A model generated the notes under the pieces. The model saw only the letters and a list, made by a program, of their open reading frames with translations. It was not told the DNA's origin and made no database searches. The position numbers and the translations under genes were made by a program. From Pseudomonas californiensis (GTDB lineage Bacteria; Pseudomonadota; Gammaproteobacteria; Pseudomonadales; Pseudomonadaceae), in the NCBI RefSeq assembly GCF_021147775.1, contig NZ_JAGTPK010000018.1:62001-126000 (forward strand): a stretch of 64,000 nucleotides of DNA, in the 5' to 3' direction. Positions 8,371-17,006 of the stretch are shown here, in pieces (within the stretch, counting starts at the first letter, position 1; every line of letters starts with the position of its first letter).

Positions 8371-9261
8371 ATGCGCCGACTCAACCTCAATCACCTGCAC
8401 ACCTTCTCGCTGGTCATTGCGCACGGCAGTTTTTCGGCAGCGGCCGAGCACCTGCACCTGACGCAGCCGGCGGTCAGCCTGCAAGTGCGCCAGTTGGAGG
8501 GTCAGTTGAACCTGCAGCTGATCGAGCGTGTAGGCAAACGCCTCAAGCCGACCTCAGCAGGCACCACGCTGCTGGAACACATTCTGCGCATCGATGCAGT
8601 GGTCGAAGAGGCACTGCTGGATTTGTCCAGTCATGCCAGCGGCGTTGCCGGGCAAGTCGCCATAGGCACCGGGGCCACAGCCTGCATTCATCTTCTGCCA
8701 CCCATGCTCCAGGCGCTGCGCCAACGGTTTCCGCAACTGGACGTACGGGTCAGCACTGGCAACACCGAAGGCATGCTCAAAGCCGTGGAAGAAAACCGCC
8801 TTGATCTGGCTTTGGTCACATTGCCCGCTGCGGGCCGCAGCCTGGACGTGACGCCATTGCTCAAGGACGAGTTCGTCGCCATATTCGCCAACGACCACCA
8901 ACCGATCCCGGAGCAACTGACACCCCATTACCTGAGCACGCTGCCCCTGGTGGTGTTCGAAGCTGGCAGTGGTACGCGCTTGCTGATCAACGATTGGTAC
9001 GGACAGGCCGGGATACGCATCAAACCTGTGATGGAACTGGGCAGTATCGAGGCCATCAAGGAAATGGTCGCGGCAGGTCTGGGCTACAGCATTGTGCCGC
9101 GCATGTCGGTGGCGGCACTGCATCATCGTCGTGGTTTGCAAGTCCATGCACTGACGCCGGGACTGAGCCGAACCCAAGGGATCGTCCTGCGGCAGGACAA
9201 GCCCGTCAGCAGAGCCATGCGTCAGGTGCTCGAAGCACTTCGAACGCTCGAAGGGTCATAA
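8371..9261 (+). CDS. LysR-family transcriptional regulator
   Basis: A 296-residue LysR regulator. The start at 8371 (MRRLNLNHLHTFSLVIAHGSFSAAAEHLHLTQPAVSLQVRQLE) places the winged helix-turn-helix at the usual residues 5-62; an in-frame ATG 36 bases upstream would add an atypical tail. The remainder is the two-lobed periplasmic-binding-like effector domain (about 90-290), with IGTGATACIHLLPPML at its start. It is divergent from the GNAT-MFS-TetR set, 103 bases away, and may control that set or itself through the palindrome between them. The effector is unknown. Confidence 0.9.
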   Translation: MRRLNLNHLHTFSLVIAHGSFSAAAEHLHLTQPAVSLQVRQLEGQLNLQLIERVGKRLKPTSAGTTLLEHILRIDAVVEEALLDLSSHASGVAGQVAIGTGATACIHLLPPMLQALRQRFPQLDVRVSTGNTEGMLKAVEENRLDLALVTLPAAGRSLDVTPLLKDEFVAIFANDHQPIPEQLTPHYLSTLPLVVFEAGSGTRLLINDWYGQAGIRIKPVMELGSIEAIKEMVAAGLGYSIVPRMSVAALHHRRGLQVHALTPGLSRTQGIVLRQDKPVSRAMRQVLEALRTLEGS

Positions 9262-9538
9262 ACATCGGCTATCGTCATGGCTTCACCAAAGCTTGCCTAT
9301 AAATAGAAGCGACTGCCTTTCGAGGGTTACTGGCAGTGAGCAAACACCGTCCGGCAGTTGCGTCGGCAGCGAGTCAGGTTGTACGATGACTGCCCACTGA
9401 TTCATGAACAACGATTGTCGGCCTGCTTTCAAGTGCCGCAACCTGCACAATCCGTAAAGCAACTCGGCAACCCACAAGGAGCGTAAGCCCCGACACTCTC
9501 GGCGCCCGCCTCCAACGTCAAAACAACAGGAGATACCG
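9262..9538. other. Intergenic region upstream of the aldehyde dehydrogenase gene
   Basis: 277 bases with no coding signal. It should carry the dehydrogenase promoter. No confident operator or promoter was recognised; GGAG sits about 7 bases before the ATG at 9539. Confidence 0.5.
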
Positions 9539-11122
9539 ATGCCTAACATTCTCGGCCAGAACTTCATCGCTGGTGGCCGCAGCGCCCTGGGCCAAAGCCT
9601 GCAGAAAAGCCTGGACGCCACCACTGGCGAAGAACTGCCGTACAGCTTTCATCAAGCCACAGACGGCGAAATTGACGCCGCAGCCCAGGCTGCCAAAGCT
9701 GCATTCCCTGAATACCGTCAACTGAGCCCGGCCCGCCGTGCCGAGTTCCTCGATGCGATCGCCGACGAACTGGATCAGTTGGGCGATGATTTCGTTGCCA
9801 TCGTTTGCCAGGAGACGGCGCTGCCACAAATGCGCATCCAGGGTGAACGTGGCCGTACCAGCGGCCAGATGCGTCTGTTCGCCAAGGTCCTGCGTCGCGG
9901 TGACTTCGTAGGCGCGCGTATCGATCTGGCCCTGCCAGACCGCAAGCCGCTGCCACGCGTCGACCTGCGCCAGTATCGCATCGGCGTAGGCCCGGTTGCC
10001 GTGTTCGGCGCCAGTAACTTCCCGCTGGCGTTCTCCACTGCAGGCGGTGACACCGCTGCAGCACTGGCGGCCGGCTGCCCGGTTGTGTTCAAGGCGCACA
10101 GCGGTCACATGGCGACTGCCGACCTGGTCGCCAGCGCAATCATCCGCGCGGCTGAGCGCACCCAGATGCCAAAAGGCGTGTTCAACATGATCTTCGGCAA
10201 CGGCGTTGGCGAGGGTCTGGTCAAGCATCCGGCTATCCAGGCAGTCGGCTTCACTGGCTCGCTGAACGGCGGCAACGCACTGTGCAAAATGGCCGCAGAG
10301 CGTCCGCAACCAATCCCGGTATTCGCCGAGATGTCCAGCATCAACCCGGTCGTTCTGTTGCCGGGCGCACTGGCGGCACGCGGCGAGACCGTGGCCAAGG
10401 AACTGGCCGCATCGGTGGTCATGGGCGCAGGCCAGTTCTGCACCAACCCTGGCGTCGTGATCGGCCTGCGCTCGCCTGCCTTCTCGGCATTCCTGGAGCA
10501 ACTGACTGAACAAATGGGCGGTCAGGCACCTCAGACCATGCTCAATGCCGGCGGCCTGCGCAGCTACAGCAAAGGCGTCGAGCACTTGCTGTCGCACCCG
10601 GGCGTAACACACCTGGCGGGCAAACCGCAGGAAGGCAAACAGGCTCAGGCCCAGCTGTTCAAGGCGGATGTCAGCCTGCTGCTCAATGGCGATCAACTGT
10701 TGCAGGAAGAAGTCTTCGGTCCAACTACGCTGATCATCGAAGTTGCCGACGATGCACAGCTCAAAGACGCGCTGCAAGCCTTGCGCGGCCAGTTGACCGC
10801 GACGCTGATTGGCGAACCGGATGACCTGAGCCAGTACAGCTGGCTGCAACCGCTGCTGGAAGAAAAAGTCGGCCGTATTCTGGTCAACGGCTATCCGACC
10901 GGCGTTGAAGTGTGTGAAGCCATGGTTCACGGCGGCCCATACCCGGCGACTTCGGATGCACGCGGCACATCGGTCGGCACTCTGGCAATCGATCGCTTCC
11001 TGCGCCCGGTCTGCTATCAGAACCAGGCAGACAGCCTGTTGCCGCCAGCGCTGCAAAACGCCAACCCACTGGGCCTGCGTCGCCTCGTGAACGGCGAGTG
11101 GAGTGATCAGCCTGTCGTGTAA
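9539..11122 (+). CDS. NAD(P)-dependent aldehyde dehydrogenase, alpha-ketoglutaric semialdehyde dehydrogenase type
   Basis: A 527-residue ALDH-superfamily enzyme. Key residues are visible: the cofactor-binding FGASNFPLAFSTAGGDTAAALAAGCPVVFKAH segment (about 155-190), the catalytic Glu264 in FAEMSSINPV and the nucleophilic Cys301 in GAGQFCTNPG. The AGGDTA and SSINPV sequences, rather than the usual GKSP/ELGGK types, mark the branch that oxidises 2,5-dioxopentanoate (alpha-ketoglutaric semialdehyde) to 2-oxoglutarate at the end of hydroxyproline, pentose or aldarate breakdown. No upstream pathway genes lie next to it, so the pathway it serves is not shown. GGAG is 7 bases before the start; a strong terminator follows. 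Confidence 0.9.
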   Translation: MPNILGQNFIAGGRSALGQSLQKSLDATTGEELPYSFHQATDGEIDAAAQAAKAAFPEYRQLSPARRAEFLDAIADELDQLGDDFVAIVCQETALPQMRIQGERGRTSGQMRLFAKVLRRGDFVGARIDLALPDRKPLPRVDLRQYRIGVGPVAVFGASNFPLAFSTAGGDTAAALAAGCPVVFKAHSGHMATADLVASAIIRAAERTQMPKGVFNMIFGNGVGEGLVKHPAIQAVGFTGSLNGGNALCKMAAERPQPIPVFAEMSSINPVVLLPGALAARGETVAKELAASVVMGAGQFCTNPGVVIGLRSPAFSAFLEQLTEQMGGQAPQTMLNAGGLRSYSKGVEHLLSHPGVTHLAGKPQEGKQAQAQLFKADVSLLLNGDQLLQEEVFGPTTLIIEVADDAQLKDALQALRGQLTATLIGEPDDLSQYSWLQPLLEEKVGRILVNGYPTGVEVCEAMVHGGPYPATSDARGTSVGTLAIDRFLRPVCYQNQADSLLPPALQNANPLGLRRLVNGEWSDQPVV

Positions 11123-11144
11123 CGGCTGAAAGCGGACATCAAAG

Positions 11145-11179
11145 CGGCGCGACCCGATAAGGGACGCGCCGTTTTTTTT
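11145..11179 (+). terminator. Rho-independent terminator after the aldehyde dehydrogenase gene
   Basis: CGGCGCG (11145-11151) pairs with CGCGCCG (11165-11171) over a 13-base loop and is followed by eight T. Confidence 0.9.
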
Positions 11180-11652
11180 GCGCGTGCTTCAGTCCCTCAA
11201 CAGGATTCAAGACCTTCGGGCCTGCTTTGGGCGACAGCGGACGCTGACGAATCCGGACACCGCTTGGCGCTCAAAAAGCCAGCAGCAGACCAAAAATAAA
11301 TTTCCATTTTGTGCCCGCCATCGCGCAGAAATCGGTGTTTTACACGCCAGCAAACGGCACTATCGAGTTCTGAAACAAGCGCTGTTCATAAAATAACCAC
11401 ACCGCTGGAGACCACGCAGAACAAGGGTTTCAAAAAGTTACCCACAGACATACCCACGATTTCCGTGGACAACTTTTGACGAATTTCGGCACTTATAAAT
11501 GCTGAGGAGTGCAAGTCAAAAATCTTCAAGCCGATGCAATTTTTTTCCGCCCTTCGCCTGTCAGCATCAAGGCATATCGATATGCGAAACTGGCTGTTGA
11601 TGGCCGGCAAGCCTGGCGCTGAAATGGACACTTTTTGCGGGAAGACCGACTT
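11180..11652. other. Intergenic region upstream of the flavin oxidase gene with two symmetric elements
   Basis: About 470 bases without a credible gene. Two structures stand out. At 11433-11477, AAAAGTT pairs with AACTTTT and encloses a second hairpin, CCACG (11454-11458) with CGTGG (11464-11468). At 11572-11585 is a perfect 14-base palindrome, GCATATCGATATGC, about 70 bases before the oxidase start and a candidate operator. Confidence 0.5.
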
Positions 11653-12831
11653 ATGGAGCAACGCTGCGAGGTAGCAGTCCTTGGGCTTGGAGCAATGGGT
11701 GCTGCCACCCTTTATCAACTGGCCAGCGCCGGAGTAGACGTCATCGGTGTGGACAGGCACCACCCACCCCACACACAGGGATCCAGCCACGGTGACACAC
11801 GTATCACACGGTTGTCGGTAGGCGAAGGTTCGCAATACCTGCCGCTGGTGCGCGACTCGCACCGCATCTGGCGAGAGCTTGAAGCGTTGACCGGCGAATC
11901 GCTGTTCGAGCAATGCGGCGTACTGGTGATGACATCAAGCCCCGACTACGACCCTCACAATCCGGACGACTTCACCCACAGAACGATCGCACTGGCTCGC
12001 GAGTACGGCGTGGAGCACGAAGTGCTATCAGCAGCCGCCATTCGTGAGCGATTCCCGCAGTTTTCGCCAACCCTGAGCTCGGCCATTGGCTATTTCGAAC
12101 CCGGTGGCGGCTACGTAAGGCCGGAGCGATGCATCGCTGCACAGTCAAGGCTCGCGCAACTGCATGGCGCACGTATACGGACAAATGAAACTGTCATTCG
12201 CCTGCAAACCCATGGCGATAAGGTCCATATCATCACCGACCACGGAGCGATCATCGCCAACAAAGTGGTGGTGAGCGCAGGTATGTGGTCATCCGAACTG
12301 CTGGGCGCACCTTTCAATCGACTGCTGAGAGTCTGTCGACAAAAGCTGTTCTGGTTCGAACTGCAGGAAAACGCCGCTTTTGCGCGGGTATCGCCCAGCT
12401 TCATCCTGACCCATGGACCGGGCGAAACAGACCACAGCTACGGTTTCCCGCCTTTGCCTGGCGAGCGCAGCATGAAAATTGCGACCGAACAGTATCTGGA
12501 GGCAACGTCAGCCGCCGCACTGGACCGCACAATCACCTCGCAGGAAGGTCTGGACATGTTTCAAGCCCAGGTAGTTGGCAAGGTTGCAGGCCTCACACCC
12601 ACCGTCGTCAAATCATCGGTCTGCGCCTACACCGTCACGCCGGATCACCATTTTATTATTGACGACCATCCACAGCTGAAAAATGTGACAGTGGTTTCTG
12701 CTTGCTCAGGGCATGGTTTCAAGCATTCCGCAGGGCTGGGGCTGGGGCTGGCATTGGCTCAACGCTGTATCCGCGGAACGAGCGATGTGGATCTGTCGGC
12801 TTTTTCGTTGAAACGATTTGAAAATGGCTGA
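11653..12831 (+). CDS. solA: FAD-dependent oxidase of the sarcosine oxidase / N-methyltryptophan oxidase family
   Basis: A 392-residue flavoenzyme. The N-terminus carries the dinucleotide-binding fold VAVLGLGAMGAATLYQLASAGVDVIGVDRH; the HPPHTQGSSHGDTRITRLSVGE stretch is characteristic of the monomeric sarcosine oxidase family, where the flavin is covalently attached to a Cys nearer the C-terminus; VKSSVCAYTVTPDHHFIID (about 320) holds that Cys. The family demethylates N-methyl amino acids such as sarcosine or N-methyl-L-tryptophan, giving formaldehyde and hydrogen peroxide. Start taken at the ATG at 11653; an in-frame TTG lies 18 bases upstream. Substrate not determined by sequence alone. It converges with the protease-inhibitor gene 17 bases away. 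Confidence 0.87.
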   Translation: MEQRCEVAVLGLGAMGAATLYQLASAGVDVIGVDRHHPPHTQGSSHGDTRITRLSVGEGSQYLPLVRDSHRIWRELEALTGESLFEQCGVLVMTSSPDYDPHNPDDFTHRTIALAREYGVEHEVLSAAAIRERFPQFSPTLSSAIGYFEPGGGYVRPERCIAAQSRLAQLHGARIRTNETVIRLQTHGDKVHIITDHGAIIANKVVVSAGMWSSELLGAPFNRLLRVCRQKLFWFELQENAAFARVSPSFILTHGPGETDHSYGFPPLPGERSMKIATEQYLEATSAAALDRTITSQEGLDMFQAQVVGKVAGLTPTVVKSSVCAYTVTPDHHFIIDDHPQLKNVTVVSACSGHGFKHSAGLGLGLALAQRCIRGTSDVDLSAFSLKRFENG

Positions 12832-12847
12832 GCGCCGCAAAGAGCGC

Positions 12848-13231
12848 TTATTCGGCGACTCGCTCCAGGTTCAGAAGGTCGCCGTTGGGTAAACGCGTTT
12901 GATAACGTTGATCACCCAGACGACTGAAGTGGACCAGTCCGGAGCCATCCTGCCGGGTAAAAGCCAGGCCATCTGGCGTGGGAAACCAGCCCGCTGGCGT
13001 GCTGCTCAGCCAAGCTGAAGCGCAGGCAAAATCGCCACTCAGTTCAGGCGTTTGAGTGGCAAGATGCAGTTCACAGAACTCACTCGCCCGAGACTGAACG
13101 AACAGCCGCCAGTTGCCGCTGAGCTCCGCAGAGCTCTGTAGCTTCAAGCTCATCGCCATACTGACTCCACAAGCCCCCGCCAACGATGCAAACACAGCCC
13201 GTTTGAGTAACGAAGGATGATTGAATTTCAT
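12848..13231 (-). CDS. inh: Alkaline metalloprotease inhibitor (Inh/AprI family)
   Basis: A 127-residue periplasmic inhibitor that protects the cell from its own serralysin. It starts MKFNHPSLLKRAVFASLAGACGVSMAMS, a Sec signal; mature features include SGNWRL near the N-terminus and the two conserved cysteines (FCELHL and DFACASAW) that form the family disulfide. An upstream in-frame ATG would add a non-signal extension, so 13231 is preferred. It lies downstream of the serralysin gene on the same strand (about 57 bases), as in other pseudomonads. Because aprA here carries an amber codon, the inhibitor may have lost its partner. Confidence 0.9.
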   Translation of the reverse strand: MKFNHPSLLKRAVFASLAGACGVSMAMSLKLQSSAELSGNWRLFVQSRASEFCELHLATQTPELSGDFACASAWLSSTPAGWFPTPDGLAFTRQDGSGLVHFSRLGDQRYQTRLPNGDLLNLERVAE

Positions 13232-13287
13232 GATGATTACCGTCCAGAGCATAAGCGACTCGCTTGAGCCGCCCATCCTCTAAGGGG

Positions 13288-14721
13288 TTAAACCAGAATA
13301 TCGGTGGCAGTCGCCTGCCCTACCAGCGCAATTGAAAAGTCTCCCTGCCCCTGGCCCGAAAAGTCGATGGCAAGACCGCCAACGTTTCTGCTCTGGTTGT
13401 AGCTCAGTATCGCTTCACCTGCCTTGCCACTGAAGGTATTGACAAACTGCAACGCCGTCAGTGAGGAAATGGCTGAAACATCTATCTTGTCCTGACCGCT
13501 GACGAAGTCAAGAATGGTGTCCTGCGCTGCACGGTTGGAGTCCGAAGCAGCACTGAACACAAAGATGTCAGCGCCCGCACCGCCGGTGAGCAGGTCAGCA
13601 CCGCCGCCACCGAAGATAATGTCGTTACCGGCACCGCCTTTGAGAATGTTGGCCGCCCCATTGCCAATCAGCAAATCGTTACCCGAACCACCGATGGCGT
13701 TTTCGATCACGACACCTTTGGCGATCGAGACATTCCCCACCATGCCGCCCACATCGGAGAAGGATGCTGCGTTGAGATTGATTTTCTGGTTCTGAGTAAA
13801 GCCGGAGAAATCCAGTGTGTCCTTGCCTCCGCCGTCCCACACCGAAAACACCACTTTGGAAGAGGCAGACGTTGCACTGTAGAAATCGCGCCCGGAATTG
13901 GAGTTGAATCCGTACACAGTATCGCCGGCACGGGTAGCCATATTAGCGCCGTAAAGCTGCTGGATAGCCGCAATGTCGTCCATCAGCGGTGCCGAGGAAT
14001 AAGTCGGCGAGCCGCCTTTGACAAAGCTCTGACCCGTGTTGGACTCGCTCCAGTAGCTCATCACGCTGTAGCCGCGAGTGTCCTGCGCGTACGTCACGTC
14101 GCTGTAGGTAGGGTTGCCCTCCCCAGCGTTGTAATCGCCAGGGTGTGACAGCCCCAGAGAATGACCAATCTCGTGGGTCAGAGTCTGACGACCGTAGTTG
14201 CCGTTATCGGGGGTCTTGTTGACGGTGTAAGAATTGTTGGTGAGGTACTAGGACTGGCCATCGTAACGGCTGCCGCTTGGCAGATAGGCGAATGCAGCGC
14301 CGCCGCTGCTGCCGTCGCTGTAATTGCCAAATGTCATGTGACCATCACCGCCTGAAGCAGACTGCGTGAACGTGACCTTGGCAACATCGGCCCAGGACTG
14401 CATGGCCAGAACGGCCTGAGCTTTCTGCTGAGCATTGAACTCACTGAACGTCCCCAGCGAGTTGTTGAACGTGGAAGGCTTTGCCGTCAGGAAGGTGTAA
14501 GTGAGATTGATGACCCCATTACCATCACGATCCACCCAGGCCGCGTCGTCGCGAAGCAGATAATCGGCGGCCTGATCGACCGAGTAAGAGGGTTTGCCGT
14601 TGATGGTGACGTTGCCGCCACGGTCGTAGGCGTGAGCAAACGAATCAATCTGAGTGAACGCGTTACTTGCAGTGGCCGCCAATTGAACGGCCGCTGCCGG
14701 AGTTTCTACGACTTTAGACAT
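13288..14721 (-). pseudogene. aprA: Serralysin-type alkaline metalloprotease AprA, interrupted by an in-frame amber codon
   Basis: Start MSKVVETPAAAVQ at 14721 with AAGGAT upstream. The frame runs to a TAG at 14248-14250, right after YDGQS, then continues in the same frame to 13288 with no other defect. Pseudomonas AprA has Trp at this place (GQSWYL), so the change is TGG to TAG. Downstream are the zinc motif HEIGHSLGLSH, the Met-turn SVMSY, RTX glycine-rich calcium repeats (GGSGND, GGAGND, GGGGAD, GGAGAD) and the C-terminal type I secretion signal ATDILV. Truncation at about residue 157 removes the active site, so no protease is expected without suppression. The family is secreted by an ABC exporter and degrades host proteins and free flagellin; no exporter genes are adjacent here. 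Confidence 0.9.
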
Positions 14722-15127
14722 GTCACATCCTTGTCTACACACTGAACAGATTAATGAGCCAGCCGCCCTCTCTGTAGCGAGAGAGTCCTGTCACTCGCTG
14801 TTGAAGCGTAACCAAACTGACACATCAGGAAATAGGGTGTCCATAGCGTAACAATGATGCCAAATCGCCCATTGTGGGAAAGTGCCTACAAACAAAAGGG
14901 GAAGAAGCCTAAAAATAATTTGAACACGCGCAAAAGCCCGATCAGCATGGCTCTACGTTACGGGGACCTTGATAAAAATGACTGATCGGTCAGGAAAAAA
15001 ATGCCAGATGCTGGTCATACTTCCGGAGCGCCAGAAACGAAAATGCCCCGACAAGCCGGGGCATTTTTTATATCGTTGCTACATTCGTATCCAGACCGCC
15101 TTCAGCCAAGGCACCGCAAGCGCGTCA
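14722..15127. other. Intergenic region upstream of aprA
   Basis: About 400 bases. Holds the aprA leader with a small hairpin (CTCTCT 14768-14773 with AGAGAG 14780-14785) and, at the right, the terminator of the BAX-inhibitor-like gene. No coding signal; no confident promoter recognised. Confidence 0.5.
15041..15070 (-). terminator. Rho-independent terminator after the BAX-inhibitor-like gene
   Basis: AAATGCCCCG pairs with CGGGGCATTT around a short loop; A-rich and T-rich flanks make it usable in both directions. It lies about 58 bases past the stop of the minus-strand gene at 15128. Confidence 0.85.
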
Positions 15128-15799
15128 TCAGTCATCACGGCTCATGATGCCGAAGATCTGCAACAGGCTGATAAACAGGTTGTAGATCGATACATACAGG
15201 CTGATCGTCGCCATGATGTAGTTACGCTCGCCGCCATGAATGATGGCGCTGGTCTGGAACAGAATGCAGACCGACGAGAACAGTACGAAACCTGCGCTGA
15301 TCGCCAACTGCAAACCGCTGATCTGGAAGAACATGCTCGCCAGAACCGCACCCAGCAGGACGAAAAAGCCTGCGGTGATGAAGCCACCCAGGAAGCTCAT
15401 GTCCTTGCGGGTCATCAGCACGTAAGCCGACAGACCACCAAACACCAGCGCGGTCATGGCAAATGCGGAACTGACGACTTCAGCGCCGCCTGCCATGCCC
15501 AGATAACGGTTGAGGATAGGGCCTAGCAGGAAACCCATGAAACCGGTCAGTGCGAATGTGGAAACCAGACCCCAGACCGAATCACGCAGTTTGGCGGTGA
15601 GGAAGAACAGGCCATAAAAGCCGATCAGCACCACGAAGATGTTCGGATAGCCGACACGCATCTGCTGCGCCACGAACGCCATTACACCGCTGAATGCGAG
15701 GGTGAGCGCCAGTAGACCGTACGTGTTGCGCAGGACACGACTAACCTCTAGCTGGTCGGCCTGCATGCCTGTTTTAAGGGTGTAATCCTGTTCGCGCAT
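15128..15799 (-). CDS. BAX inhibitor-1 / YccA-YbhL family inner-membrane protein
   Basis: A 223-residue protein with about seven hydrophobic helices and the family ending LFISLLQIFGIMSRDD, a helix followed by a short acidic tail. It begins MREQDYTLKTGMQADQLEVSRVLRNTYGLLALTLAFSG, typical of the YccA/YbhL branch. YccA in E. coli binds and modulates the membrane protease FtsH; the wider TMBIM family can leak calcium. Start at 15799 chosen for AAGGAG 9 bases upstream. It is divergent from tRNA-Ser and is monocistronic, with its own terminator. Confidence 0.9.
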   Translation of the reverse strand: MREQDYTLKTGMQADQLEVSRVLRNTYGLLALTLAFSGVMAFVAQQMRVGYPNIFVVLIGFYGLFFLTAKLRDSVWGLVSTFALTGFMGFLLGPILNRYLGMAGGAEVVSSAFAMTALVFGGLSAYVLMTRKDMSFLGGFITAGFFVLLGAVLASMFFQISGLQLAISAGFVLFSSVCILFQTSAIIHGGERNYIMATISLYVSIYNLFISLLQIFGIMSRDD

Positions 15800-15875
15800 G
15801 GCGAAACTCCTTACTGTTGAAATGTTGAGTTGCAAAGATCATAACAGAGACGCTGCAACTGGCTAGCCACAGAGT

Positions 15876-15903
15876 TTGACAGCGTGTTTCATTCCGGTAT
15901 TAT
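15876..15903 (+). promoter_or_regulatory. Sigma-70 promoter of tRNA-Ser
   Basis: A perfect -35 TTGACA (15876-15881), 16-base spacer and -10 TATTAT (15898-15903), followed by a GC-rich discriminator (GGCGCCCGC), the pattern of stringently controlled stable-RNA promoters. Confidence 0.8.
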
Positions 15904-15921
15904 GGCGCCCGCAATACAAGT

Positions 15922-16009
15922 GGAGGTATGGCCGAGTGGTTTAAGGCAGCAGTCTTGAAAACTGCCGACTGTAACAGGTCCTAGAGTTCGAATCTCTATG
16001 CCTCCGCCA
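15922..16009 (+). tRNA. tRNA-Ser (anticodon UGA)
   Basis: 88 bases from GGAGGTATGGCCGAG to the encoded CCA. The acceptor stem GGAGGTA pairs with TGCCTCC (one G-U). The anticodon stem GCAGT/ACTGC (15949-15953, 15961-15965) encloses loop CTTGAAA with anticodon TGA at 15956-15958. A long variable arm precedes the T arm (AGAGTTCGAATCTCT), as expected for class II tRNA-Ser. It reads UCA, UCG and UCU-type codons, mainly UCA. No duplicated 3' end was seen nearby, so there is no sign of an integrated element. Confidence 0.97.
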
Positions 16010-16021
16010 TATTTGGTAACG

Positions 16022-16047
16022 CAAAGCCCTGATCTTTCAGGGCTTTG
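16022..16047 (+). terminator. Terminator hairpin after tRNA-Ser
   Basis: CAAAGCCCT pairs with AGGGCTTTG over an 8-base loop; the following T-tract is weak (TCGTTT). Confidence 0.7.
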
Positions 16048-16249
16048 TCGTTTCTGGGGTTTGATAATACGCGTCGCCTACCGCGCCGCAGAGAGACTCA
16101 CATCCTCGCCCCAAAGCCCTGCGAGTCGTCACTGCGGATAATCCGGAACCCTGCAGCGAAGGCTGGCTGGCGATCATCGCGCGCGGCAAACTCACACGCT
16201 CAGCGCTGAACTCTTTATCATTACGCATGTTTTGCTGGCAGAGCCGATA

Positions 16250-16642
16250 ATGAAATTCGCCATTTCCCTTTTTTCCGCAGGCCATGCGCCTTCCTCGCGA
16301 CGTGCGCTGCTGTTTGCCCAGGCAGTGCTGGCGGGTGGACACGAGATTGTTCGGCTGTTCTTTTATCAGGATGGTGTACACAGCGCGTCCGCCAATGCGG
16401 TGATGCCGCAGGACGAACAGGATATGGCAGCGCTGTGGCGCGACTTTATTGACGAGCATCAGCTTGACGGCGTGGTGTGTATCGCCGCAGCTCTGCGTCG
16501 TGGCGTGCTCAATGCTGAAGAAGCCGAGCGTTATCAGCGCCCGTCGGCAAACTTGCTGCAGCCTTGGGAATTATCGGGCCTTGGTCAGTTGCACGATGCG
16601 GTGCAAGCAGCCGACCGACTGATTTGCTTCGGAGGACCTTGA
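16250..16642 (+). CDS. tusD: Sulfurtransferase complex subunit TusD
   Basis: A 130-residue DsrE-family protein, first gene of tusDCBE. It starts MKFAISLFSAGHAPSSRRALLFAQAVLAGGHEIVRLFFYQDGV, with the short DsrE beta-strand and helix pattern; TusD normally carries the catalytic Cys that receives sulfur from TusA, and Cys in GVVCIAAALRRGV matches that place. TusBCD passes persulfide sulfur to TusE for 2-thiolation of wobble uridine. MnmA, the final enzyme of that pathway, is encoded at 36359 in this same window. The ATG at 16250 is preferred over an in-frame ATG 18 bases earlier because it begins the conserved fold. Confidence 0.93.
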   Translation: MKFAISLFSAGHAPSSRRALLFAQAVLAGGHEIVRLFFYQDGVHSASANAVMPQDEQDMAALWRDFIDEHQLDGVVCIAAALRRGVLNAEEAERYQRPSANLLQPWELSGLGQLHDAVQAADRLICFGGP

Positions 16643-16643
16643 G

Positions 16644-17006
16644 ATGCCCAAATCACTTTTGATCGTCAGCCGCCAGTCACCCTGGTCTGGCCCCGGCGCT
16701 CGAGAAGCGCTGGACATCGTGCTGGCTGGCGGCGCATTCGATCTGCCCATCGGCGTCCTGTTTCTGGATGACGGTGTTCTGCAGCTGCTACCACAGCAGG
16801 TTGCGGCTGTACTTGAACAGAAAGACCTGACCGCCAATCTCAAGGCGCTGTCGATGTTTGGTGTCGAAGACCTGTACGTATGCCAGCAAAGTCTTGCAGA
16901 GCGAGGCGTACCGGCCGACGTTGTCAGCGAAGAGATCCGACCTCTGACAGGCCAGTCCGAACTCTCTGCGCTGTTCGAGCGCTACGACCAGGTAATGACA
17001 ATCTGA
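16644..17006 (+). CDS. tusC: Sulfurtransferase complex subunit TusC
   Basis: A 120-residue DsrF-like protein (MPKSLLIVSRQSPWSGPGAREALDIVLAGGAFDLPIGVLFLDDGV). It is separated from tusD by one base and overlaps the tusB start by one base (TGATG), so the four tus genes form a tightly coupled operon. TusC is a non-catalytic structural subunit of the TusBCD heterohexamer in most species. The length and the LFLDDGVLQLL motif fit the family. Confidence 0.92.
   Translation: MPKSLLIVSRQSPWSGPGAREALDIVLAGGAFDLPIGVLFLDDGVLQLLPQQVAAVLEQKDLTANLKALSMFGVEDLYVCQQSLAERGVPADVVSEEIRPLTGQSELSALFERYDQVMTI

Noticed and set aside
9518..11056. A 512-codon open frame on the minus strand opposite the aldehyde dehydrogenase gene
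   Set aside because: Cysteine-, Gln- and His-rich translation without any domain; it is a high-GC shadow of a clearly functional gene with intact catalytic residues.
5772..14801. A 14-base match (CCTGTCACTCGCTG) shared by the end of the glycosidase gene and the aprA leader
   Set aside because: Several 14-base matches are expected by chance in 64 kb; no larger repeat surrounds them.
15922..16249. tRNA-Ser as an integration site for a genomic island
   Set aside because: The tRNA is followed directly by a terminator and the housekeeping tus operon, with no duplicated 3' end or integrase.
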